A DNA stretch of 30,252 bases, from contig CAKSIR010000010.1 in the NCBI GenBank assembly GCA_934462775.1, forward strand, positions 1 through 30,252, given 5' to 3'. The DNA is from an uncultured Ruminiclostridium sp. Its GTDB lineage: Bacteria > Bacillota > Clostridia > Oscillospirales > Ruminococcaceae. Below the pieces are notes generated by a model. The model ran no database searches. It was given only the letters and a program-made list of their open reading frames with translations, and had not been told where the DNA came from. Each line of letters opens with the position of its first letter. Position 1 is the stretch's first letter. Below, piece by piece: positions 1 to 8,375 of the stretch. The position numbers and the translations under genes were made by a program.

Positions 1-81
1 CTTAGGGCTTTGCCCTAAGTACCCACCACCTTTTGAAAAAGGTGGACGAAAACTTTTAAATTTGACTTTTTCGACAGCCTG
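1..81. repeat. Stacked inverted repeats at left edge (putative dispersed intergenic repeat)
   Basis: Three inverted repeats follow one another. 1-8 pairs perfectly with 12-19 around a TTT loop. 26-34 (CCACCTTTT) pairs with 37-45 (AAAAGGTGG). CGAAAA at 47-52 pairs with TTTTCG at 68-73. On the minus strand 81-67 reads CAGGCTGTCGAAAAA and directly follows the hairpin at 82-101. A near copy of this 15-mer (13 of 15 bases) follows a similar hairpin at 30176-30190. No coding region is apparent. That it is a family of dispersed repeats is inference from two copies. Confidence 0.5.
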
Positions 82-107
82 TGCCATGTTTTTGCATGGC
101 ATTTTTT
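82..107 (+). terminator. Hairpin with T-tract just beyond the ligase gene
   Basis: TGCCATG (82-88) pairs with CATGGCA (95-101) around a six-base loop. A run of six T follows on the plus strand, so it would work as an intrinsic terminator for a plus-strand gene lying left of the window. On the minus strand the same stem sits 4 bases after the murD2 stop but has no T-tract behind it. Confidence 0.6.
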
Positions 108-1422
108 ATTTGATATTATTAACAAGCTCTTTAAAGTGTTTTCCTCGTTCTTCAAAGTTTTTGTAAAACCCATAGCTGGCAGCGGCGGGTGAAAGCACGC
201 AGCGCTTGACCGCATTTTTTGCGGCGAAATCAACTGCGTCAGCTAAATCAGCTGCACGGTAGACTGTGAAATCCACATCGCCAAGCATATCGCCTACACG
301 GTAGCCGCTGTCCTTAAGCAGTATCAGGTTTTTTAACGGGTATGTTCTGAGAAAATCTACCAGAATGCTGTATGAAATACCCCTGTCCATGCCGCCGACA
401 ATAAGAGTATCAACATTATCAAAGGCTTTCAGCGCATTTATAGCCGCCAGCGGTATGGTGCTTATGCTGTCGTTAATATACTCAACTCCGTTCACTTTTC
501 CAACATATTCAAGGCGGTGTTCCAGTCCGTTAAAGCTTTCAACGGCGCTGATTGCTGCGTTAAGCTCACAGCCTGCCACTACGGCCGCAGTAAGCGCAAC
601 GGCTATATTGTAGAGGTTATGCTTGCCGATAAGACTGGTTTTAATGCGGCTGAGCGGAATTTCTGCGCAGGGAATGTGCATTGTTTCGCCGTCAATGTAA
701 ATGTCGCTTATTACTCCGTTTGATGATGCGGAAATCTTGTTGCAGATTGCATTGACAATTGTTGCGTCCTCACACTCGATATTGTAAATAAGTGTATCGC
801 TGTTGTTCTGATATGCGTAAATGTTTCGTTTAGCTTTTGCGTAAGCATCAAAATTAACGTAGTGGTCAAGGTGCTCCTCGTAAATATTGAGCAGCACGGC
901 AATATCGGGCGAAGCCTTTACATATTCAAGCTGGTGGCAGGACATTTCGCAGACAATGACCGTATTGTCGGTGAATTCGTCAATACGTTGGAGCGGCGGA
1001 ACACCTATATTTCCGATAAGCATTGTGCTGAAACCGCATTTGCCAAGAATATGATAAACAAGGCTTGAGGTGGTTGATTTGCCTTTTGTTCCGGTAACGC
1101 CAATGATTTTATTTTGGCAGAAGCGCAGCAAAAGGTCAGTCTGGCTTGTTATTTTTGCCTTTGCTTCATCGTTAAGACGGTCAAGCAAAATAACTCCCGG
1201 CGACTTCATGATTATATCGTAGTCGGCTATTGAGGCAAGATAGTTTTCTCCTGTATATAAGGCGTAATCCTTTATTTCATCGGTTATTTCAAGGTTTTTG
1301 TCAGAAATTCCGATTTCACAGTCAAACTGCTTCAGCAGCTCAAGGGTAGATTTTCCTTCTCTGCCAAACCCTAAAATAAGCACTTTTTTGCCTTCAAAAA
1401 AGGCCTTTAGCTTGGTTTTCAT
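106..1422 (-). CDS. murD2: UDP-MurNAc-L-alanine glutamate ligase, probably L-Glu-specific MurD2
   Basis: This cytoplasmic ATP-dependent Mur ligase adds glutamate to UDP-MurNAc-L-Ala. An N-terminal Rossmann-like domain (GFGREGKS, 18-25) is followed by the ATP-binding domain with GTKGKST (111-117), the HLD motif (184-186), the presumed carbamylated Lys198, GKHNLYN (267-273) and EHR (301-303). The C-terminal domain ends in SPAAAS...KNFEERG (411-427). The 438 residues are typical for MurD. It lies 23 bp downstream of the putative epimerase murL on the same strand. A GAAAGGA ribosome binding site sits 5 bases before the ATG. Compared with E. coli MurD as I remember it, D-Glu-site residues differ: Lys319 is Ile320, Lys348 is Arg347, and LDQ after Ser415 is YGF. 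With the murL neighbour this suggests the L-Glu-using MurD2 (EC 6.3.2.53). Ordinary D-Glu MurD remains possible. Confidence 0.85.
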   Translation of the reverse strand: MKTKLKAFFEGKKVLILGFGREGKSTLELLKQFDCEIGISDKNLEITDEIKDYALYTGENYLASIADYDIIMKSPGVILLDRLNDEAKAKITSQTDLLLRFCQNKIIGVTGTKGKSTTSSLVYHILGKCGFSTMLIGNIGVPPLQRIDEFTDNTVIVCEMSCHQLEYVKASPDIAVLLNIYEEHLDHYVNFDAYAKAKRNIYAYQNNSDTLIYNIECEDATIVNAICNKISASSNGVISDIYIDGETMHIPCAEIPLSRIKTSLIGKHNLYNIAVALTAAVVAGCELNAAISAVESFNGLEHRLEYVGKVNGVEYINDSISTIPLAAINALKAFDNVDTLIVGGMDRGISYSILVDFLRTYPLKNLILLKDSGYRVGDMLGDVDFTVYRAADLADAVDFAAKNAVKRCVLSPAAASYGFYKNFEERGKHFKELVNNIK

Positions 1423-1445
1423 ATATTTCCTTTCAGCAAATGTTC

Positions 1446-2759
1446 CTATTTTAGCAGTTTTGTGAACATTTGCGGTACAAAATTATTATTATCATAAAAA
1501 TTGTCAAGAGAAATCGGCTGTCCATGCGATTTGTTCATATATTCTGAAAGTAGGAACGGTAAGCTGTTTTTTCTCCGCTCACAAGCCATGGACAGTGAAA
1601 GATTGATTTCGTCGCGAGTTCCCACACATTCAAATGGCTTGTCATAATCAGCATAGGCAAGACCGTTGAAAATGTCAAGCAAGCCTTCATCGTCGAGTAG
1701 ATTTTTTCCGAAAATATCCACAAGCTGCGCATCGTCAAGAAAGGCCGCGAGCATTATATAAATATACAGGCATTTTGCGCATTTATTGCACCATACGTTT
1801 GCCTTTGAACCGAGGTTGCAGCTTCTGAATTCCTTAAAGTAGATGGGGTGCTTAACGAATTCGCGGGCAATCTGCCATTCGCTCCACGGTCGTAAAAGGC
1901 TGAAATACTCAGGATAGGGCAGCAGAAACTTCCTTGAGTAAAAGCGGAAATCAGCCTCAAATTCAGTGCTTTTGCTGTATTGGTGGTTGACCTCCTTGCC
2001 TTGAACGTAGCTTTCGTTTGCGCTGCTTTCATTGGAGAGAATGATGTACTGCTTGCCTAAAATGTATGCAAAAAGCCATGATGAAAATGCAACAACTGAT
2101 GAAAAGGGAGTGTGACCGTTAAGATAGCCTATTTTGTTAAGTTCCAGCAAGGTCTTGTCGATTGTTCTTGTTACCGACAGAATGTGAACATTGTCGTATC
2201 CTGCTGTCTTTGCGGTATCCTTTGCTGCCTGAAGTCCGTTGATAAGATAGCAGGTGTTTTTATCGGTGCTTCCAAGCTTTTTAAGCAACTCAAGGGTTAC
2301 AACGCTGTCCTTGCCGCCGCCGACGGGTATCAAAAAGCCCTCGGGATTATATGCTGTATCAAATACAGGCGGAGCATTGTTTGCACATTTAATGTTCATA
2401 AAATCGCTTATATGTGAACAAATACCGTTTCTGTAAAAGAATTCGCCCAATCCGTTGAAGTAAAGCTTTTTCCACCATGAAATCTGCTCGTTATTAAGCG
2501 CGCCGCAGCGCACCTCAACCTCGGGACAGCAAGCGCACTTCCAATAGCTTACAAGCTCAGCCATACCAATGTTGAATACGGCGTAATCAATTACGTTCCT
2601 GTCTGCGTTTTTGTTTATCATGGTGGTATCAAATTTCCAGCAGGGGTAAAAATGATGCTGATCAATGGAAAAATGAAAGCTGAATCCGCTTTCATTCAAC
2701 TCGTAGCTGTGATATATAAAAAGCGGATGCTTTTTCCGAAGTTCTTCAAATAGACCCAT
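1446..2759 (-). CDS. murL: UDP-MurNAc-L-Ala-L-Glu epimerase MurL
   Basis: MurL uses ATP (to AMP and PPi) to invert the terminal L-Glu of UDP-MurNAc-L-Ala-L-Glu to D-Glu, so no glutamate racemase is needed (EC 5.1.1.23, described in Xanthomonas oryzae). The 437-residue product has an N-terminal beta-rich part and then a PP-loop-like GGGKDS (147-152), NGHTPFS (214-220), SNESSANE (242-249), VNHQYSKS (257-264), YFSLLRPWSE (285-294), a Cys cluster WCNKCAKC (323-330) and IFGKNLLDD (349-357). These match the MurL family as I recall it in order and spacing. It is the first gene of a two-gene unit with the MurD-type ligase, the same pairing as in Xanthomonas. An AAAGGA site precedes the ATG by about 7 bases. 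Generic PP-loop enzymes such as QueC or TilS fit less well. Identification is from memory of the family, not from a search. Confidence 0.82.
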   Translation of the reverse strand: MGLFEELRKKHPLFIYHSYELNESGFSFHFSIDQHHFYPCWKFDTTMINKNADRNVIDYAVFNIGMAELVSYWKCACCPEVEVRCGALNNEQISWWKKLYFNGLGEFFYRNGICSHISDFMNIKCANNAPPVFDTAYNPEGFLIPVGGGKDSVVTLELLKKLGSTDKNTCYLINGLQAAKDTAKTAGYDNVHILSVTRTIDKTLLELNKIGYLNGHTPFSSVVAFSSWLFAYILGKQYIILSNESSANESYVQGKEVNHQYSKSTEFEADFRFYSRKFLLPYPEYFSLLRPWSEWQIAREFVKHPIYFKEFRSCNLGSKANVWCNKCAKCLYIYIMLAAFLDDAQLVDIFGKNLLDDEGLLDIFNGLAYADYDKPFECVGTRDEINLSLSMACERRKNSLPFLLSEYMNKSHGQPISLDNFYDNNNFVPQMFTKLLK

Positions 2760-2788
2760 TTCCGATTCCTTTCAAGTGTTATTCTTTA

Positions 2789-2794
2789 ATTATA
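2789..2794 (-). promoter_or_regulatory. Candidate -10 element for murL-murD2
   Basis: On the minus strand this reads TATAAT, 30 bases before the murL ATG. No good -35 hexamer is visible 16-18 bases upstream, so the call rests on the -10 match and its position alone. Confidence 0.4.
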
Positions 2795-2882
2795 CACTAT
2801 ACTGAGTGAAATTAAAAGAGCTTTTCGTTAAAACTTTTGTCGGAATATACTATTTTATATATAGCGGAACCATAAAGAAAAC

Positions 2883-2910
2883 TGTTCACATAACGCAGCG
2901 GCTGTGAACA
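2883..2910. promoter_or_regulatory. Palindrome upstream of the C-S lyase promoter, possible operator
   Basis: TGTTCACA (2883-2890) and TGTGAACA (2903-2910) are perfect 8-base inverted arms separated by 12 bases. The palindrome ends 9 bases before the -35 of the downstream gene, where an activator could bind. It lies in the divergent murL/patB intergenic region and could serve either gene. The role is inferred. Confidence 0.45.
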
Positions 2911-2919
2911 AATTTTAGC

Positions 2920-2948
2920 TTTACTTTTACATAATGATATGCTACAAT
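2920..2948 (+). promoter_or_regulatory. Promoter of the MalY/PatB-type gene
   Basis: TTTACT at 2920-2925, a 17-base spacer, then TACAAT at 2943-2948 with an extended TGC just before it. The expected start is near 2955, leaving a short leader before the ATG at 2979. Confidence 0.6.
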
Positions 2949-2978
2949 TTTATTATTATAAAACAAAGAAGGGTATTT

Positions 2979-4145
2979 ATGAAATACGATTTTGATAAAA
3001 TTACCGACAGAAAAGGCACTTCATCACTGAAGTGGGATACGAGAGAAAACGAGCTGCCTATGTGGGTTGCCGACATGGACTTTGAAACTGCGCCTGCCAT
3101 TGTTGAAGCCATTGAAAAGCGCGCAGAGAACGGCATATTCGGCTATTCGGTTGTTCCTGATGAATGGAGCAGATCCATCTGCAATTGGTGGAAAAACAGG
3201 CACCGCTACGATATGAAGCCGGAATCGCTTGTTTTCTGCACAGGCGTTGTACCGGCAATTTCAAGCATTGTCCGCAAAATGACTGCGGCTGGCGAGAATG
3301 TGCTTGTACAGACACCCGTATACAACATTTTCTTCAACTCAATTCTTAACAACGGACGCCGCGTTATTGAAAACAAGCTGCTGTATGACGGCAAAGCGTA
3401 TTCGGTAGATTTTGACGACCTTGAGAAAAAGCTTGCCGATCCGCAGACAACCTTAATGCTGCTGTGTAATCCGCAGAATCCTGCCGGAAAAATATGGGAT
3501 AAGGAAACGCTTGTTAAAATAGGAGAGCTTTGCATTAAGCATAATGTTCTTATCGTTTCTGACGAAATTCACTGCGACCTTACCGACCCGGATAAGGAGT
3601 ATATTCCCTTTGCGTCCATTTCTGAGGAGTTCGAAATGAACAGCATTACCTGCATTTCGCCTACAAAAGCCTTTAACATAGCAGGACTTCAGACATCGGC
3701 GGTAATGATTCCGAACAAGGTTATACGCTGCAATGTTGAACGAGGCTTGAATACGGACGAGGTAGCCGAACCGAACGTGTTTGCAATAAACGCTGCAATC
3801 GCCGCTTTCAACGAGGGCGGGGAGTGGCTTGATGAACTGAAAAAATATATATACAAGAATAAGCAGACGGTTAAGGATTATCTTGATAAGAACGTTCCAC
3901 AGATAAAGCTTGTATATTCTGAGGCGACATATCTGCTTTGGCTTGACTGCACTTCCTTTGTAAAGGACGGCGACAGCTTCGCAGGGTTCGTCAGAAAAAA
4001 CAGCGGATTATGGGTATCGGACGGCAGCGCCTACGGCAACGGCGACAAGTTCCTTCGTATGAACATTGCAACTCAGCGCGAACGAGTGCTTGACGGTCTT
4101 GAAAGGCTCAAAAAGAGCGTGAACGAGTATATTGCAGCAAAGTAA
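2979..4145 (+). CDS. PLP-dependent MalY/PatB-type cystathionine beta-lyase (C-S lyase)
   Basis: This fold-type I PLP enzyme is predicted to cleave C-S bonds, typically cystathionine to homocysteine, pyruvate and ammonia, or related cysteine conjugates. The 388-residue product starts MKYDFDKI and shows MWVADMDF (28-35), NPQNPAG (164-170), SDEIHCD (194-200) and SPTKAFN with Lys230 as the likely Schiff-base lysine. The length fits the family (about 390). The reading frame is open back to 2934, but a GAAGGG site five bases before 2979 and the family N-terminus select that start. It is monocistronic with its own promoter and terminator. MalY-like regulators and PatB-like lyases share this fold, and I cannot choose the exact substrate. 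No methionine or cysteine genes adjoin it. Confidence 0.85.
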   Translation: MKYDFDKITDRKGTSSLKWDTRENELPMWVADMDFETAPAIVEAIEKRAENGIFGYSVVPDEWSRSICNWWKNRHRYDMKPESLVFCTGVVPAISSIVRKMTAAGENVLVQTPVYNIFFNSILNNGRRVIENKLLYDGKAYSVDFDDLEKKLADPQTTLMLLCNPQNPAGKIWDKETLVKIGELCIKHNVLIVSDEIHCDLTDPDKEYIPFASISEEFEMNSITCISPTKAFNIAGLQTSAVMIPNKVIRCNVERGLNTDEVAEPNVFAINAAIAAFNEGGEWLDELKKYIYKNKQTVKDYLDKNVPQIKLVYSEATYLLWLDCTSFVKDGDSFAGFVRKNSGLWVSDGSAYGNGDKFLRMNIATQRERVLDGLERLKKSVNEYIAAK

Positions 4146-4151
4146 GAACAT

Positions 4152-4188
4152 AAGCCGCGGTGGAAATGCCGCGGCTTGTTTATGTTGA
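4152..4188 (+). terminator. Terminator after the C-S lyase gene
   Basis: AAGCCGCGG (4152-4160) pairs perfectly with CCGCGGCTT (4169-4177) around an eight-base loop. The T-rich stretch TGTTTATGTT follows. It starts 7 bases after the stop codon. Confidence 0.75.
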
Positions 4189-4195
4189 TTAAATG

Positions 4196-4233
4196 AAAAA
4201 CCTCTGAGCCCGCTTTATATGCGGATTCAGAGG
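4196..4233 (-). terminator. Terminator of the tRNA-Thr gene
   Basis: On the minus strand CCTCTGA and TCAGAGG form the outer stem and CCGC/GCGG the inner stem, with a two-base internal loop on each side and TTTTT behind. It begins two bases after the encoded CCA end of the tRNA. Confidence 0.85.
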
Positions 4234-4234
4234 T

Positions 4235-4310
4235 TGGAGCTACTAATCGGAATCGAACCGATGACCTCATCCTTACCAAGGATGTGCTCTGCCGACTGAG
4301 CCATAGTAGC
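4235..4310 (-). tRNA. tRNA-Thr (anticodon GGT)
   Basis: The 76-base gene folds as a full cloverleaf. The acceptor GCTACTA pairs with TAGTAGC, the anticodon stem CATCC/GGATG encloses the loop TTGGTAA (anticodon GGT), and the T-loop is TTCGATT. The discriminator is T and the CCA end is encoded. It decodes threonine codons ACC and ACU. It is a single tRNA gene with its own consensus promoter and terminator. Confidence 0.95.
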
Positions 4311-4334
4311 ACAGATATTTGTCACTGCTTGAAA

Positions 4335-4363
4335 ATTATAGCACAAAAATGGGAACGTGTCAA
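4335..4363 (-). promoter_or_regulatory. Consensus promoter of tRNA-Thr
   Basis: Minus strand: TTGACA (4363-4358), a 17-base spacer, TATAAT (4340-4335). Both hexamers match the sigma-A consensus exactly. The start should fall near 4328, giving an 18-base 5' leader for RNase P to remove. Confidence 0.85.
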
Positions 4364-4413
4364 CAGTTTTGAAAAAAATATTTCAGTTTTTTCAAAATTA
4401 TTCAAAAAAGCTA

Positions 4414-4442
4414 TTGACAAATACTTGTAAATGTAATATACT
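4414..4442 (+). promoter_or_regulatory. Promoter of rpoB-rpoC
   Basis: TTGACA (4414-4419), a 17-base spacer, TATACT (4437-4442). It is divergent from the tRNA-Thr promoter, and the two -35 boxes are about 50 bases apart. The leader to the rpoB start is about 80 bases, with no clear riboswitch or L10-type structure. Together with the two terminators, the tRNA and its promoter, this accounts for the roughly 390 bases without a protein gene between 4146 and 4531. Confidence 0.85.
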
Positions 4443-4531
4443 ATTATACTGTATCATAATGGATATATATGTTTTACACGTTGAAATCTATGTGTTCATA
4501 CGTTCAAAAGAATTAAGGAGTGATTAAGCCA

Positions 4532-7500
4532 ATGGTGAATGTTAAGCCAGTACAGCTGGGTAAAACAACCCGAATGAGTTTTTCCAAGATCAATGAAGTT
4601 CTTGAAATGCCGAACCTTATTGAAATTCAGAAAAATTCGTACAAATGGTTTTTAGAGGAAGGTATTAAAGAGGTATTCAATGATATTTCTTCAATTACCG
4701 ATTCCAACGGAAAACTGGTTTTAAGCTTTGTCGATTACCGAATCGACGAAACACCCAAGTACACAATCGGCGAGTGCAAAGAGCGTGATGTTACCTATGC
4801 AGCGCCTCTGCGCGTCAAGGCTCATTTGAGAAACGAAGAAACCGGCGAAGTTGTTGAAAACGAAATCTTCATGGGCGACTTCCCATTGATGACAGACAGC
4901 GGTACATTCGTAATAAACGGTGCCGAGCGTGTTATCGTATCACAGTTAGTACGTTCACCTGGCGTATATTACGGCTTTGATTATGATAAGACAGGTAAGA
5001 AGCTGTTCAAGTCCACTGTTATTCCTAACCGCGGCGCGTGGCTGGAATATGAAATGGACTCAAACGACGTATTCTATGTTCGTATTGATAAGAACAGAAA
5101 GATTCCGGCAACAACTCTTGTCCGTGCATTAGGCAAGGGCACAGACGAAGAAATCACTGAATTATTCGGCGAGGACGAGAGAATCGTTCAGACAATTACA
5201 CAGAAGGACGCTACAAAGAACACCGAGGAAGCCCTTCTTGAGGTATATAAAAAGTTAAGACCGGGCGAGCCGCCAACGGTTGAATCGGCTCAAAATCACC
5301 TTAATGCCTTATTCTTTGACGCTAAGCGCTATGATTTATCACGTTTCGGCAGATATAAATATAACAAGAAGTTAGGCGTAGGCTCCCGTATTGTCGGACA
5401 CAAGACAAAAAATCCTATCGTTAATCCGCTTACAGGCGAAATCATTGCCGACGCAGGACAGGTTCTCAGCCTTGATGCAGCTCTTGCTGTTGAGCAGGCA
5501 GGCGTAATGGAAGTTGTTCTTGACGTCGAGGGCAAGGATGTTAAGGTTGTAGGCTCAGGTATGGTTGACATCAAGCCGTATCTCCCTGCTTCTCTTGCAG
5601 AAGAGGATTACGGAATCAACGAAAAGGTTTCTTTCCCGGTGTTAAAGGAAATCCTTGAAAGCTGCTCCGGCGATGAAGAGCTTGACGCCGCTATTCGCGC
5701 AAATGCCGACAGACTTGTTCCGAAGCATATCACGCTTGACGATATTTTCGCAACAGTAAGCTACTTCCTCAACCTCAACGAGGGCGTAGGCACGGTTGAC
5801 GACATCGACCACTTAGGCAACAGACGTATCCGCTCGGTAGGCGAGCTTTTACAGAACCAGTTCCGTATCGGTTTTGCCCGCATGGAGCGTGTTATCCGTG
5901 AAAGAATGGGCTTACAGGCTCAGGATATGGAGAAGGTTTCGCCTAACTCACTTATCAATATCAGACCTGTTGTAGCTGCAATCAAGGAATTTTTCGGTTC
6001 ATCTCCGTTATCGCAGTTCATGGATCAGAACAACCCTCTTGCAGAGCTTACACATAAGAGAAGACTTTCAGCCCTCGGTCCAGGCGGTCTTTCCCGTGAC
6101 CGTGCCGGATTTGAGGTTCGTGACGTACACTATTCGCATTACGGCCGTATGTGTCCTATCGAAACTCCTGAAGGTCCTAACATCGGTCTTATTTCCTACC
6201 TTGCGTCTTTCGCAAGAATCAACGAGTACGGCTTTATCGAAGCTCCGTACCGCAAGGTTGACAAGGAAACAGGCAGGGTGCTTGACGAAGTTGTTTATAT
6301 GACAGCTGACGTTGAGGACTTATATACAATTGCACAGGCTAACGAGCCTCTTGACGAAAACGGCTGCTTCGCAAGAACGCGCGTAACAGCTCGCTGCCGT
6401 GACGTCATCCTTGAAGTTGAACGCGAAAAGGTTGACTACATGGATATTTCGCCTAAGATGGTAGTTTCTGTTGCAACAGCAATGATTCCGTTCCTTGAAA
6501 ACGACGACGCAAACCGTGCTCTTATGGGTGCGAACATGCAGCGACAGGCTGTGCCGCTTATGGTAACACAGAACCCGATTGTCGGAACAGGCATGGAGTA
6601 CAAGGCGGCAGTTGACTCAGGCGTATGCGTGCTTGCCAAGGAAGACGGCTATGTAGGCAAGGTTACAGCCGACTGCGTTACAATCGTTGACGACTTTGGT
6701 CAGGAACACAAGTATGAGCTTATAAAGTTCAAGCGCTCCAACCAGGGCACCTGCATCAACCAGCGTCCTATCGTTGAAAAGGGCGAAAAGGTTAAGAAGG
6801 GTCAGGTTATCGCCGACGGTCCTGCAACAAGCAACGGTGAAATTTCTCTCGGTAAGAACGCTCTCATCGGCTTCATGACATGGGAGGGCTACAACTACGA
6901 GGACGCCGTACTCATTAACGAAAAGCTTGTTTACAACGATGTTTACACATCAATTCATATAGAAGAATACGAACTGGAATGCCGTGATACAAAGCTCGGA
7001 CCTGAAGAGATTACAAGAGATATTCCGAACGTAGGCGAGGACGCTCTCAAGGATCTTGACGAAAGAGGCATCATCAGAATCGGCGCCGAGGTTCATTCCG
7101 GCGACTATCTTGTAGGTAAGGTTACGCCAAAGGGTGAAACCGAGCTTACAGCCGAGGAAAGACTGCTTCGCGCAATCTTCGGCGAAAAGGCAAGAGAAGT
7201 GCGTGACAACTCCCTTAAGGTTCCGCACGGCGAAAGCGGTATTATCGTGGACGTTAAGGTATTCACGCGTCAGAACTGCGATGAGCTTTCACCCGGAGTA
7301 AATATGGTAGTCCGCTGCTATATTGCTCAGAAGAGAAAGATTTCAGTCGGCGATAAGATGGCCGGCCGTCACGGTAACAAGGGTGTCGTTTCAAGAATCC
7401 TTCATCAGGAAGATATGCCGTTCTTACCGGACGGAACTCCTCTCGACATCGTTCTTAACCCGTTAGGCGTACCTTCCCGTATGAACATCGGTCAGGTTCT

Positions 7501-8341
7501 TGAAGTTCACCTTGGTTATGCGGCAAAGGCACTCGGCTGGAAGATTATGACGCCTGTATTTGACGGCGCTCATGAAGAGGACATCAGAGAATGCTTCAAG
7601 ATGGCTGACGAAACACGCGAAAACTATCCTGACAAGAATTCCGCAAACATCGATTTCTCAAGAATCCCGATGAATCAGGACGCAAAGACGCAGCTTATTG
7701 ACGGCAGAACAGGCGAAAAATTTGACAGCCCTGTTACAGTCGGATATATGTACTACCTCAAGCTTCACCACCTGGTTGACGATAAGATTCACGCACGTTC
7801 AACCGGTCCTTACTCACTGGTTACACAGCAGCCTCTCGGCGGTAAGGCGCAGTTCGGCGGTCAGCGTTTCGGTGAAATGGAAGTTTGGGCGCTGGAGGCT
7901 TACGGCGCTGCTTATACACTTCAGGAAATCCTTACAGTTAAGTCCGACGACGTTGTAGGACGTGTAAAAACCTATGAGGCTATTGTTAAGGGTGAAAACG
8001 TTCCTAAGCCGGGCGTGCCGGAATCGTTCAAGGTTCTTATCAAGGAGCTTCAGTCGCTTGGTCTTGACGTTAAGGTCCTTGACAAGGATAATCAGGAAAT
8101 CGACCTTAAGCAGTCATTCGACGACGATGATGAAGTCGGAATGGTAAGCGCAGACGACTTTGAATATGTTACGGATGAAAACGACCTTGACTCCGGCTTC
8201 GTTCCCGAGGGAGAAGACGATTCATACTATGACAGCGACGAAGATGAATTCGACGACGACGAGGACAGCGATGAGGCTTTCTTCAGAGAGCATCCGCTGG
8301 ATCTTGAAGTTCCGGGTACTGACAGCGACGATGACGAATAA
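4532..8341 (+). CDS. rpoB: DNA-directed RNA polymerase beta subunit
   Basis: RpoB forms, with RpoC, the catalytic core of RNA polymerase. The 1269-residue product carries the full rifampicin-binding cluster ([14 protein letters not shown] and [13 protein letters not shown]) with the usual sensitive-type residues, and the conserved [12 protein letters not shown] segment. Translation probably starts at ATG 4532, giving [11 protein letters not shown]. An upstream in-frame GTG at 4520 overlaps the AAGGAG ribosome binding site (4515-4520) and cannot be used with it. The last 73 residues (from about 1197) form a very acidic tail with 36 Asp/Glu and one Arg. The gene has its own promoter and lies apart from the L10-L7/L12 genes that often precede it, which are not in this window. 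rpoC follows after 34 bases. Confidence 0.98.
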   Translation: MVNVKPVQLGKTTRMSFSKINEVLEMPNLIEIQKNSYKWFLEEGIKEVFNDISSITDSNGKLVLSFVDYRIDETPKYTIGECKERDVTYAAPLRVKAHLRNEETGEVVENEIFMGDFPLMTDSGTFVINGAERVIVSQLVRSPGVYYGFDYDKTGKKLFKSTVIPNRGAWLEYEMDSNDVFYVRIDKNRKIPATTLVRALGKGTDEEITELFGEDERIVQTITQKDATKNTEEALLEVYKKLRPGEPPTVESAQNHLNALFFDAKRYDLSRFGRYKYNKKLGVGSRIVGHKTKNPIVNPLTGEIIADAGQVLSLDAALAVEQAGVMEVVLDVEGKDVKVVGSGMVDIKPYLPASLAEEDYGINEKVSFPVLKEILESCSGDEELDAAIRANADRLVPKHITLDDIFATVSYFLNLNEGVGTVDDIDHLGNRRIRSVGELLQNQFRIGFARMERVIRERMGLQAQDMEKVSPNSLINIRPVVAAIKEFFGSSPLSQFMDQNNPLAELTHKRRLSALGPGGLSRDRAGFEVRDVHYSHYGRMCPIETPEGPNIGLISYLASFARINEYGFIEAPYRKVDKETGRVLDEVVYMTADVEDLYTIAQANEPLDENGCFARTRVTARCRDVILEVEREKVDYMDISPKMVVSVATAMIPFLENDDANRALMGANMQRQAVPLMVTQNPIVGTGMEYKAAVDSGVCVLAKEDGYVGKVTADCVTIVDDFGQEHKYELIKFKRSNQGTCINQRPIVEKGEKVKKGQVIADGPATSNGEISLGKNALIGFMTWEGYNYEDAVLINEKLVYNDVYTSIHIEEYELECRDTKLGPEEITRDIPNVGEDALKDLDERGIIRIGAEVHSGDYLVGKVTPKGETELTAEERLLRAIFGEKAREVRDNSLKVPHGESGIIVDVKVFTRQNCDELSPGVNMVVRCYIAQKRKISVGDKMAGRHGNKGVVSRILHQEDMPFLPDGTPLDIVLNPLGVPSRMNIGQVLEVHLGYAAKALGWKIMTPVFDGAHEEDIRECFKMADETRENYPDKNSANIDFSRIPMNQDAKTQLIDGRTGEKFDSPVTVGYMYYLKLHHLVDDKIHARSTGPYSLVTQQPLGGKAQFGGQRFGEMEVWALEAYGAAYTLQEILTVKSDDVVGRVKTYEAIVKGENVPKPGVPESFKVLIKELQSLGLDVKVLDKDNQEIDLKQSFDDDDEVGMVSADDFEYVTDENDLDSGFVPEGEDDSYYDSDEDEFDDDEDSDEAFFREHPLDLEVPGTDSDDDE

Positions 8342-8375
8342 AAACAACTGATTTTATAGAATTGAGGTTTGCAAA

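Noticed and set aside
1446..2759. PP-loop GGGKDS read as QueC, TilS or asparagine-synthase-like enzyme
   Set aside because: The remaining motifs, the C-terminal Cys cluster and the adjoining MurD-type gene fit MurL better.
2889..2900. 12-mer CATAACGCAGCG repeated at 12627-12638
   Set aside because: Tens of shared 12-mers are expected by chance in 30 kb, and the flanking bases differ, so it is not evidence of a repeat family.
4520..4531. Alternative GTG start of rpoB at 4520
   Set aside because: It overlaps the AAGGAG ribosome binding site, so it cannot be initiated from it. ATG 4532 gives the family N-terminus.
8120..8341. RpoB acidic tail as a frameshift artefact
   Set aside because: The acidic bias is continuous, the frame ends in a normal stop, and rpoC with its own ribosome binding site follows at 8376.
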